Assembly (NCBI RefSeq): GCF_000001735.4
Contig: NC_003075.7
Coordinates: 10,355,001-10,419,000 of the forward strand
Source: Arabidopsis thaliana
Lineage: Eukaryota > Streptophyta > Magnoliopsida > Brassicales > Brassicaceae
Reading direction: 5' to 3'
DNA length: 64,000 nt
This document shows, in pieces, positions 11,211-20,684 of this stretch. Position 1 is the stretch's first letter; each line of letters begins with the position of its first letter. Below the pieces are notes generated by a model. It did no database searches and was not told where the DNA came from. It saw only the letters and a program-made list of their open reading frames with translations. A program made the position numbers and the translations under genes.

Positions 11211-13179
11211 ATGGCGGAGATCTCGGGAAACGGTGGTGATGCTAGAGACGGAGCTGTGGTGGTCAATCTCAAGGAAGAAGACGAACAACAACAACAACAA
11301 CAAGCTATTCATAAACCCTTGAAGAAACAAGACTCTCTCCTCTCTATCTCTGTCCCTTTCTTACAAAAGGTTTTTTACTTTTGTCTTTACTCCTGTAACT
11401 CTCAATCTCCAAAACCTCTTTAGTTTTGAAGAAGAAAAAATATGTCTTACAAATCTTTAGTTTTGCTCTGTTTTTTAAATTGTCAAATTGCTCTGTTTTC
11501 AGTTGATGGCGGAGGTTTTGGGAACATACTTCTTGATATTCGCCGGTTGTGCCGCGGTGGCTGTAAACACACAACATGACAAAGCCGTGACTCTTCCAGG
11601 GATCGCCATCGTTTGGGGACTTACCGTCATGGTCCTTGTTTACTCTCTCGGTCACATCTCCGGTGCTCATTTCAATCCGGCCGTCACAATCGCATTCGCT
11701 TCTTGCGGCCGTTTCCCTCTTAAACAGGTCTATACTCTATATCCCTATATAAATTATAAACTATAAGGATTGATCAAGTGTTGCATTTAAGTATGATTTT
11801 TGAGTTTGATAAACCAACATTAGACATTATTGTCTTTGTGTTTGATAGGTTTAGTTTAACCGTCGTTTGATTCTTTTTGCACGAAACTATAGGTTATAAT
11901 AAAAGTTATAATGTTTTTTAATAATTCTTTATTGGATTTTAAAGAAGTTGCATCTTTTAAGTTTTTCTTGTGTTGTATAGTGTATACTGTATACAACCTT
12001 TAAATCATTTATATCTTTCACTAATGACTTTATTTTTTATTAGAATTCTTTCAGTAATGAATTTGTACGATAGACGTATTTATGAGCATATGCGAGTCAT
12101 GAGTGATTGAGTGTAGATAATTTCAAATGTATGCGTCTACGACTCTACGGTGATATATGAGTATAGCCGGAAAACTAGGGGGAATTTGTTTTTTGTTTAA
12201 CTATTTGTTAAAAAGTTAAATGTATTTTTGTTAGTTTCCAAATTGAAAATTTTAAAAGTGTGTGTTTACCATGTAACATTTGTCCGTATATATAACTTCT
12301 CCACACAAACAAAGTCAAACAAAATTGTGTTATATAAACGTCAAAATCTTCACAATCTTCCAAAATTGGGTCCCTAGTTAATATGATATCGCATATCAAA
12401 TAATTGGTCACTAAATTTTATTTCTTATATTTTTGTAGGTTCCGGCTTATGTGATATCACAAGTGATCGGATCAACGCTAGCGGCGGCGACTTTACGGCT
12501 CTTGTTCGGACTTGATCAAGATGTTTGTAGTGGGAAACACGATGTGTTCGTCGGAACATTACCATCTGGATCGAATTTGCAGTCGTTTGTGATCGAGTTT
12601 ATCATTACTTTCTACCTAATGTTCGTTATTTCTGGCGTTGCCACCGATAATAGAGCGGTTAGTATTCGAAATCTTCTTATGTTGCACGAAATGATATAAT
12701 AATCAAATTTGATGGATATATGTTAGGGATTCTAACTATTGTAAGCAATGTTCGTTTTAACTTCAGCTAATGTGTTATCCTTTTTATACTCTAGATCGGA
12801 GAACTTGCTGGACTAGCAGTAGGATCAACAGTGCTACTTAACGTGATAATTGCCGGGTAATATACTATTATTAATTACTATCATTTTCTTTTTTATATAG
12901 TTTTCTTTATCGACAGAAAATTTGAAAATGATATATGGTTATGTTTATCTTTATATTAGGCCGGTATCGGGAGCATCGATGAATCCAGGACGAAGTTTAG
13001 GACCTGCAATGGTCTACAGTTGCTACAGAGGACTTTGGATCTACATAGTTTCTCCAATTGTTGGTGCAGTTTCGGGTGCGTGGGTTTATAACATGGTTCG
13101 ATATACTGATAAGCCATTACGAGAAATAACTAAAAGCGGTTCTTTTTTAAAGACAGTGCGAAACGGTAGCTCTCGTTAA
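11211..13179 (+). CDS. NIP1;2: Nodulin-26-like intrinsic protein (aquaglyceroporin) NIP1;2
   Basis: Five exons (11211-11369, 11503-11727, 12439-12657, 12795-12856, 12960-13179) encode 294 residues with six membrane segments. The first pore half-helix is HFNPAV (N111). The second is MNPGRS (N230), so glycine replaces alanine, as is usual for NIP1 members. W91 in helix 2 and R233 fit the tryptophan-type selectivity filter of NIP subgroup I. The cytosolic N-terminus carries a run of six glutamines (CAA repeat) and a KKQDSLLS stretch with candidate phosphoserines. Family members pass glycerol, hydrogen peroxide and arsenite; NIP1;2 has been reported to carry aluminium-malate at the root plasma membrane. 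The in-frame extension to 11187 starts with GTG and is not used. Matches At4g18910. Confidence 0.95.
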
Positions 13180-13613
13180 GAAAAAGAAAAACATGACTAT
13201 GTTGTACTAGTCATCGGAGGTTAAGTTGTATCACTAAAGAAGTAACTGGAATATTTTGTATTAAAGTGTTTTTAAATTTGGATTACCGCAAATGGATAAA
13301 CATTTATGGTATGTGACGAATATGTAACTGATCTATAACGAGTTTGGCCATATCTAATTACGTGCTATATGGTTGTATTAACTGCTATATTATATCTTTC
13401 TCTTTTTATGCGAAAGATAATGTCGTCATATTTATGGTGCTACTGTATCGTTACACCTTTGAAATCATTAATGCAATTTTGGATAGAAAGATCCTTAGTT
13501 TACGCAAAAATTGTCAAAAGTTGCAATTTAGAACTCGTCAAACAAAGCACAAAAGCCGGTGTCGCAAACATTGCCAAGTGTGCAATACTTTGTCCAAGAG
13601 CTTAAAATCCGGC
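13180..13613. other. NIP1;2 3' UTR and spacer
   Basis: The first roughly 150 bases fit the NIP1;2 3' UTR. Open frames across 13344-13661 on the plus strand have no recognisable protein and are not supported as genes. Confidence 0.5.
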
Positions 13614-13726
13614 CACGTGTCATTTTGTCGCCATTGTTCGCCACATCATCAATCCGAATGACGTGTCACGCATGGAATCATTCACGTCATGCTTTCCTCA
13701 TGCAAACATCACTCCTCTCTTATAAG
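13614..13726 (+). promoter_or_regulatory. ABRE/G-box plus RY-type seed promoter and TATA box
   Basis: A G-box/ABRE (CACGTGTC, 13614-13621), a second ABRE (GACGTGTC, 13660-13667), an RY core (CATGCA, 13699-13704) and a TATA box (TATAAGA, about 13720-13726) lie within 113 bases just before the DUF1264 gene. ABRE plus RY is the known signature of ABI3/ABI5-driven seed-maturation promoters, which suits an oil-body protein. Confidence 0.65.
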
Positions 13727-13783
13727 ACCAAAAGCAAAACACTCGAACCAAACTAAAGAACAAGAAAAAAGGGTGTTGTTACG

Positions 13784-15086
13784 ATGGCATCGAGTGATAA
13801 GGTTCCGGTGGCGTGTCCGGCAAGCAGTGGAGATGGAAAGGAGCCAATGGGAAATCCGACGAAAACCACTACGGCGATGCTAGAGAAAGGAACGGCTATG
13901 ATGCAATCGATGAAACCGATCAGGCAAATGAGCCTCCACGTGTGTTCATTCGCTTGCTATAGCCATGATCCCGGTCGTCAGATCGAAGTTCATATTTACG
14001 GCCACCGTGTAAACCAGGATTTCCTCCAATGTGCTGTCTACGATTCCAATTCCTCTAAGGCTCATCTCATAGGTAAATATACTTCGACTTCGATAGTTTG
14101 TTTACATTTTTTTGAGTTAAGTTTCATTAGCTACCAATTAAAAAACAATGCAATATATGGATTGATCACGTCTCTTATATACTATTCCATGTCCTCTAAT
14201 GTGTGTTGGATCCTATGAGGTTGCGTTGTGTTTGTTTATTCGTTTCACACATTCACAATTTTATATGAAAATAAAATAAAACTAAACTTCATTTTTTTCG
14301 TATGCACTATTAATTTTAGGTTTATATAGGCGGTAAATTAATGGCCATGCATATTTTTTATGCGTATAAATGTTTTCTAAGTTTGAGCATTGAAGCTTTT
14401 TGCTAGAGACTAATGACTTCTGAATTTTGTTTGTTATTGTATTGAATCTATAGGGATCGAATATATAGTGTCGGAAAAGTTATTCGAAAGTCTCTCACCG
14501 GAGGAACAAAAGCTTTGGCACTCGCATGATTACGAGGTTCATGATTTTCGATACATTGTCCGATATGTTTATTATTTATCTGAAAAACGAAAATGATCGA
14601 ATGAGAGTTGTTTTTAGATCCAAATGGCTCTTCTAGTAACTCCAAGGGTCCCTGAGCTCGTTGCGAAACCGGAGCTTAAAAATCTTGCCAAATCTTACGG
14701 GAAATTTTGGTGTACATGGCAGATTGACCGAGGTAATAAACTCATCTTAATATGATTTTTTTTATATATTTGATATGATTATAGATGATATGAGTTTAGT
14801 AACTTAGGTTTTTTGTTGTCTTGTTATAGGGGATAAATTACCACTAGGTGTACCATCACTAATGGTATCGCCACAAGACGTGAATCTCGGGAGAATCAAA
14901 CCGGAGTTGGTGAAAAAGAGAGATGAAGAACATGGAATCTCGACTGAATCGTTGAAGCCGTCAAGAGATGGGATCTGTGGACCAGAGAAGAAGAACCTGG
15001 TTGCTGATTATTGGGTTAGGTTTAGGAAAGGCTTTGCGCTTGATGTTGTTGAAACAGATATGAAGAGAACAGCTCCCTTCCCCTAA
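13784..15086 (+). CDS. Oil-body-associated protein (DUF1264 family)
   Basis: Four exons (13784-14072, 14454-14536, 14618-14732, 14830-15086) give 247 residues. The sequence matches the DUF1264/OBAP family: a core with [22 protein letters not shown] near residues 51-72, then [34 protein letters not shown] and a C-terminal part ending in [10 protein letters not shown]. OBAPs coat seed oil bodies and help keep their size and stability. There is no signal peptide and no long hydrophobic hairpin, so it is unlike an oleosin. The promoter carries ABRE and RY elements, consistent with late-seed expression. Matches At4g18920, which older annotation loosely calls a histone-acetyltransferase-like DUF1264 protein; I see nothing supporting that activity. 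Confidence 0.85.
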
Positions 15087-15796
15087 CTTTTGTGTGTGCT
15101 TTTTTTCTCAGACATTAATTATATAAGTTTTCGTAAGCTTACACTAGATGGGTTGTGTACTTATTATGTTATGGAGTATGATAATGTCATAAACATGAGA
15201 ATTTTTTCGCTCTTTGTTACTCATTCACTCACTCTAAATAGGTTGTGTACCCTTTTTTTTTCTGGTTTAAGCAAAAGAGAAAGACATGCATCTAGAAGCC
15301 CAAAAACTCTTTGTGACAACTGACAATGTAGCCTTTTACCTTTTGCATATCAGTTTCCTAAAAAGCCTTTTCTTAATATAGAGGTCCATTGCACTCCAAA
15401 GGTGTGCGTTCATGAGCCCATGTAGTTGATAACTTCATCGTATGTTTATGTTTACTACATACGTCGTCGTCAAGATGGAATTCACATCTGATTAAATTCA
15501 TTTCCTTTGAAAAAAAGATTCCTTCCAACATGGCTACAATCCAACACCTTCACTTAGAAAATTTACTACTGACCAAAACCAAGAGCATTTTGGTCGTATT
15601 TTAATATCCTTAGTCGTTGTCTATGAATAATTAATATGACTTACAGCTCGTTGGTCGTATTTTCATATCTTTATTCGTTGTCTATTAATAATTACTATGA
15701 CTTATTAACGTATTCCCTGATTAGTACAACTAATATAAAATGTTAATCTTCTTCTCATAATATTCTTGAAGCAAATTAGCACTGACCGATCGATCC
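15087..15796. other. Intergenic region before the cyclic phosphodiesterase gene
   Basis: The left part is the 3' UTR of the DUF1264 gene. The right part is the AT-rich promoter of the next gene and contains a two-copy 61-base tandem repeat, listed separately. No additional gene is seen. Confidence 0.5.
15591..15712. repeat. Two-copy imperfect tandem repeat, 61-base period
   Basis: The block starting TGGTCGTATTTTAATATC at 15591 recurs with a few substitutions from 15652 (TGGTCGTATTTTCATATC). Both copies end with a TATGACTTA stretch. The repeat lies about 90-200 bases before the cyclic phosphodiesterase start codon, so it may double a promoter element. Confidence 0.75.
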
Positions 15797-16885
15797 ATGG
15801 AAGAGGTGAAGAAGGATGTATACTCGGTTTGGGCATTACCAGATGAGGAATCGGAGCCCCGATTCAAAAAGCTAATGGAAGCTTTGAGATCCGAATTCAC
15901 TGGCCCAAGATTCGTTCCTCACGTCACCGTCGCCGTATCTGCTTATCTGACGGCAGACGAAGCCAAGAAGATGTTCGAATCAGCTTGCGACGGTCTTAAA
16001 GCTTACACCGCCACCGTTGATCGCGTCTCCACCGGAACTTTCTTCTTTCAATGCGTTTTCTTGCTTCTCCAAACCACCCCTGAGGTATAAAAGTCAGGAC
16101 TTTTCATTTCAAGATTCGATCTTTCTAATAGAATTGTATAGAAGACATACTTAAGATAAAGTTTAGTCCTGACTAATATTCTTGATTACATATTGAAATC
16201 TTGGGTTTGTGTCTGCCGTCTGGATAAAGATATGTGGCTTGGGTAATGAATTTAGAATCTAATGTTATTATCTGTAATGTTGGCACTGTTTATTACAGGT
16301 AATGGAAGCTGGTGAACACTGTAAGAACCATTTCAATTGTTCCACTACCACACGTAAGCTCCTTTTTGACTTTTTAACTGGTTTCTATAAATCAAAGCTT
16401 TAGTTAGTGTCTTAAGTTTGACAAGTCTGAGCTTAAGTTACTTAACAAGGTCTCTTAGGGGAGTGTTGTACACTAGCCTGCCAAGTATACTTTTTTTTGC
16501 TTAAATCAAACAACATTTTGAGATTATATCGGCTTGGTTAAGTACAAAAATTGCTAACGAAATCGATATCTATAGGGTGTGGTGTTTGTTGCTTTTGGGA
16601 AGCCTTGATGGTAATCTTGAGGATAATCTCTCATTTTAGATTCATGATTCATATAATATTCTCTGTCTACACATAATTGCAGCTTACATGCCGCATTTGA
16701 GCCTGCTTTACGCTGAGTTGACAGAGGAAGAGAAGAAGAATGCGCAGGAGAAAGCTTACACGCTCGATAGCAGCCTCGATGGACTCAGTTTCCGGTTAAA
16801 CCGACTTGCTCTATGCAAAACCGATACCGAGGACAAGACTCTAGAGACATGGGAGACAGTGGCTGTATGCAATCTCAATCCTTAA
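15797..16885 (+). CDS. Cyclic nucleotide phosphodiesterase (2H superfamily), Appr>p hydrolase
   Basis: Three exons (15797-16084, 16299-16353, 16683-16885) encode 181 residues, the length of the crystallised Arabidopsis cyclic phosphodiesterase. The two signature motifs are PHVTV (H42, T44) and PHLSL (H119, S121), the paired H-x-T/S catalytic residues of 2H phosphoesterases. This enzyme opens ADP-ribose 1'',2''-cyclic phosphate, a by-product of tRNA splicing, to the 1''-phosphate, and also acts on 2',3'-cyclic nucleotides. There is no targeting peptide, so it should be cytosolic. A paralog follows directly at 17.7 kb with the same exon structure. Matches At4g18930. Confidence 0.93.
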
Positions 16886-17731
16886 GAAAGTCAAAACTTT
16901 GGTTCTGAATCTGTAACAAAAGATCATAATGAACTTGCTTTTGAATAATGTATCGTTTTCTCTAAAACTGAATAATAATGTTACAATACAACTCCGATAC
17001 ATATTACACCAAACTTGCTAACAACTTCACATGACGATTTGCATATTTAACTACAAGAAACAACAATTCACAAGCTTTTTGTAAGACTTGCGTCCTTTTA
17101 AAGAGTTATACCAAGAAAAATGAAAAAAGTCTTTTACTAGTGTTTCATAATCTGCGTCAATGTCCATAAGACATTTTGTTAACTTCAATCCAAAAGGCAA
17201 TTTAGGTGGAGCAGTTACGGCTATGAATATGTTTCTTTTGATCAACAAGGCCATGATTCTTTATAAATTATTATTTTAACTCACACTACATTATATGAAT
17301 AGTGTGACCCTATCGCCGTCTCTTAAACAAGATTTATTATTTGATAGGATGTGTGCAAGTTAAAAACCACAATTAGATAGTGTATAACCTGATCTTCGAC
17401 TTGGTTTATGTTAGGTATTATCGGTTTTTGATGTTATTGCGTCTCTAGAAAATGAAATCATTTGTAGTTTAATTTGGTTCCAACAATTAGATAAACAATA
17501 AAAAAATAATAATTAATACTATATTTATGAATATGGTTCCATCTTTTAAAAAAACATCTAATATGGTTGTATCTAATATTTAATATGTATAAGTCAACTA
17601 TAAAATTTCAGTAGATTTTGGTTTGTTTAATTTGGCTTTTTCAATAATAATCTTTTTATTCACCCTTAATCGTGGCAACGATTACTTATATAGTCACATC
17701 AACATTGAGACGAGTCTTGCGAGAAGGGACA
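16886..17731. other. Spacer between the two phosphodiesterase genes
   Basis: This is the 3' UTR of the first gene followed by AT-rich promoter sequence. A TATATAG stretch near 17685 would be a suitably placed TATA box for an ATG at 17732. No other gene is supported. Confidence 0.5.
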
Positions 17732-18581
17732 ATGACGGAAGAAAACGCAACGCCACTGCAACCGCCACAAACGCAGGAGGATGATGAAGAGGAAAAGGCA
17801 ATGTATGCTATCTGGGCAGTACCGGAGGATGACGTGGAGGATCGGCTTCAGAGGTTAATGGAAGGGCTCAGGTCAGAGTTTGGCGGTCCAGCATTTGATC
17901 CTCACTTAACCCTCGTTGGACCTTTCCCTTACAAACTTACGGCCAGCGAGGCTAAACGGATGTTCAAGTCGGCGTGTGAAGGTTTTAAGGTGTATCCTGC
18001 TACCGTTGACCAAGTCTCCGCCGGAACTTCTTACTTTCAGTGTCTCTACGTATCTCTCCGGCACACCGTAGAGGTATATTTTACATGCATAAACTGAAAC
18101 AAATCTTTAACCGAAATTGAAACTTATAAGCTACCGGACATTGTTTTTGCGTTTGTCTTATGTTTACAGGTAATGAATGCTGCCGGACATTTCATGGCCC
18201 ACTTCAAACCCTTCACCGGAAAATGTATGATCTAATCTCGATTAATCGGATTTTAATATTTGGTTGGGAAGTAATTAAAACGTTATTATTGTGAAAAACA
18301 CTAAAAATCATATTATTACCAAGAAACGTGTTTTTTTGTTTCTTTCTCTTTCTGTGTACGTGTATTTGAAACGTTGGATTGTTGCAGTTTACGTGCCACA
18401 CATGAGCATACTCTACGGCGATTTAACGGAGAGGGAGAAGAAGAAAGCGTTAGAGAAAGCTTACACGCTTGATTCGAGTCTCGACGGATTGAATTTTAAG
18501 ATAAATCGAGTTGCATTATGGATAACCGATGCAGACGTTGGATCGTGGGTGAAAGTTGACGAACATACTCTAATTTCTTAA
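17732..18581 (+). CDS. 2H-superfamily cyclic phosphodiesterase, tandem paralog
   Basis: Three exons (17732-18073, 18170-18224, 18388-18581) encode about 196 residues, with intron positions identical to the upstream gene. Both catalytic motifs are kept: DPHLTLVG and VPHMSILYG. An acidic, proline/glutamine-rich N-terminal extension of about 20 residues (ATPLQPPQTQEDDEEEKA) is not found in the neighbour. The frame extends upstream to 17672, but that codon is GTG and a likely TATA box falls inside the extension, so the ATG at 17732 is chosen. Activity is expected to be like the neighbour's, but substrate preference cannot be read from sequence. Matches At4g18940. Confidence 0.88.
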
Positions 18582-18971
18582 ATGAAATAAAGTAAATAAA
18601 TATTATGGTTTTGGGCCTAGTCTCCAATCTTCCTCTTGTGCTTTGTGTGTTGTGTGCAATTTGTCTCCCCTTATTCGGTTTTCATCTGCTGCATTGGTTT
18701 AGTAAGGTATGATGTTCCATGGTTCGGCTCAAATTTGTTATCGGTTTGGTCTAAATGTATCTTTGCCTCTGGCTTAATTCTATGTTAATATGAACATAGT
18801 TTATGGATCTTGTGGGAATATTCCTCCTTCTGTTTCTTGTTAAGTGTTTTGGTTTATATCTTGAAGAAGAATGACCTAGTCAAGGATTTGAATCATTGGA
18901 CTCTTATCAAACTGATAATATCATAATAAGATGATTCAAGATATAATATTTAAAAGCACACAATCATGAAT

Positions 18972-19108
18972 CAATTTGGAGTCTAGTTGACATTTGTTAC
19001 TAAATTACTAACAAAAGGTTCAAAAAGTTTGAATTGACATTAAAGATAAGAATCATTGATAAGGGTGCAGGAGGAGGAAAAAGCTATAAGTAAACAACTT
19101 GTCATTCG
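18972..19108. repeat. Diverged direct repeat, copy 1
   Basis: The segment AGTTGACATTTGTTACTAAA followed by a spacer and AGACAACTTGTCATT-like sequence (here AAACAACTTGTCATT) recurs in the same order at 19449-19587. The two copies lie about 477 bases apart and have diverged by substitutions and small indels. Confidence 0.65.
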
Positions 19109-19448
19109 TCGAAACTAAAATATGATAGCTATGTGCATATGTTTTAACATAGATTTAAAATTTAATGTAAAGTTTTTTCATCATAATTTAGTACGAGTAT
19201 AGGACAAAACTTGGTAAGATTTTGCTCGAATTTCGTAAAATATAATACTTTCTTGAAACTTTTTATTTAAGTAACGTTGACATTCATGTGACGTGTATGT
19301 ATCCAATTTTGGTTAATAAGATGCTATGAAATCTAATTATTATACTTTCATTCAACCACTATTCGTATCTAATTAATTAGAATATTCTTTTAATTTTAGT
19401 AAACCAAATGAGCTATAGAAAAACATCTCTATAAGAGTAGCTAGGAAC

Positions 19449-19587
19449 CAATTTGGAATGTATAGTTGACATTTGTTACTAAATCACTTAGAGAAACTCC
19501 ATAAAGTTGGATTGAAATCAAAGGAGAAGTAATATTAAAATGTTTTCAGCAGGAACATATGAGCTATAATTAGACAACTTGTCATTT
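19449..19587. repeat. Diverged direct repeat, copy 2
   Basis: Second copy of the repeat described at 18972-19108. It again runs from an AATTTGGA stretch through TAGTTGACATTTGTTACTAA to GAGCTATAATTAGACAACTTGTC. The origin may be a local duplication or a fragmentary transposon. Confidence 0.65.
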
Positions 19588-20684
19588 AAGACAACAAATT
19601 GATTATCATCATGTCTTAAGATACGAATGTCAAAATCTTGACCTTGCATGTTAGTTGTTATACATAACTGGTTGAAAAGATAGTTAAGTCTAAAGGTTGA
19701 CAAATGATGAAATAAAAATTAGAAAAAATGTTAAAGCCATACAAATCCACATGTTGTGAAGTTGAATAAGTAAGTTAAACGAGTTTTGGTTCTAAACTGA
19801 AATTTGACCCCCAAAAAAAAGATGAGGATGCAGATGTCAATCTTTACCTATTCAATGTACACCACAATAAATTGAATCACATTCTTAGCATGAAACCTTA
19901 TCCAATTTGTTTGTATATTTTTTCCTTGGCCAACTAAAGTGGCTATTATCAAGAAACAACTAAAGTACCCTGTAAATTGATAAAGAAAACAAGTGGAAAA
20001 TATGTAAATATATCATTTTAGAATTCAAACCAAAATAGAACTCATGTAATCTTATAATTCTTATCCCCTTTTTAAAAAGTCTTTAATTTTAGACATGACT
20101 TTAAAAATTCACGAGCCAGGTTGGTTACAAACTTACAAAAACTCGTCGGCGCATGTAAAACGCAGTCGTTTAACCGAATCGAATCCAAACACGTGCGGGT
20201 TCATCCACACCGTTAAGTTTCATCTGACGCTGTTTACATCAACGGCTAAGATTTGTTATTCTCTCTTTTCGTCAACGCATTGTTACCGTGGCGCCAGATA
20301 TGACGTCTATATACGCGCATAAAATCACGTGACAAACACGCGCTCAACAAAAGCTGGTTCTTCTCCTTTTCCTCTCCGATGACTTTCTTACCGACCAGCT
20401 TAGTCTTCTCCATTACGGCATCATTCACCTATAAATTTCGCCGCTGGGTTTAATTCTCTATTCATTCAGAACCAAAAAAGAAGAAACCTTTTTGATTCTC
20501 TTTGCGATTTCTTTGTTCAATCTCTTCTCAGATTGTGTGAATCGGGTTTAAATCGGGGTTTTAGGGTCTCTGTTTTCAAAAGGGTACCAAAAAGTTTGGA
20601 GCTTTACTGTAGAAAGATTTGATTTTTCGTTGACCCACTCCGAGATTTTCGGATACAAATCAGGGTTTTAGGGTTTTTGTTGGA

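Larger units (their letters stand above)
18582..20684. other. Intergenic region and leader of the kinase gene
   Basis: AT-rich spacer with a diverged direct repeat (18972-19108 and 19449-19587). From about 20140 to 20340 it becomes less AT-rich, with ACGT-core motifs such as CACGTGCG near 20190 and TCACGTGA near 20325, likely the kinase promoter. The leader before 20685 is long and contains CAGGGTTTTAGGGTTTTT stretches. No gene is seen. Confidence 0.5.

Noticed and set aside
13344..13661. Overlapping open frames before the DUF1264 gene
   Set aside because: They overlap ABRE/G-box promoter motifs and show no protein similarity or conserved pattern.
17672..17731. Twenty-residue extension of the second phosphodiesterase
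   Set aside because: It begins at GTG and contains the likely TATA box; the ATG at 17732 fits better.
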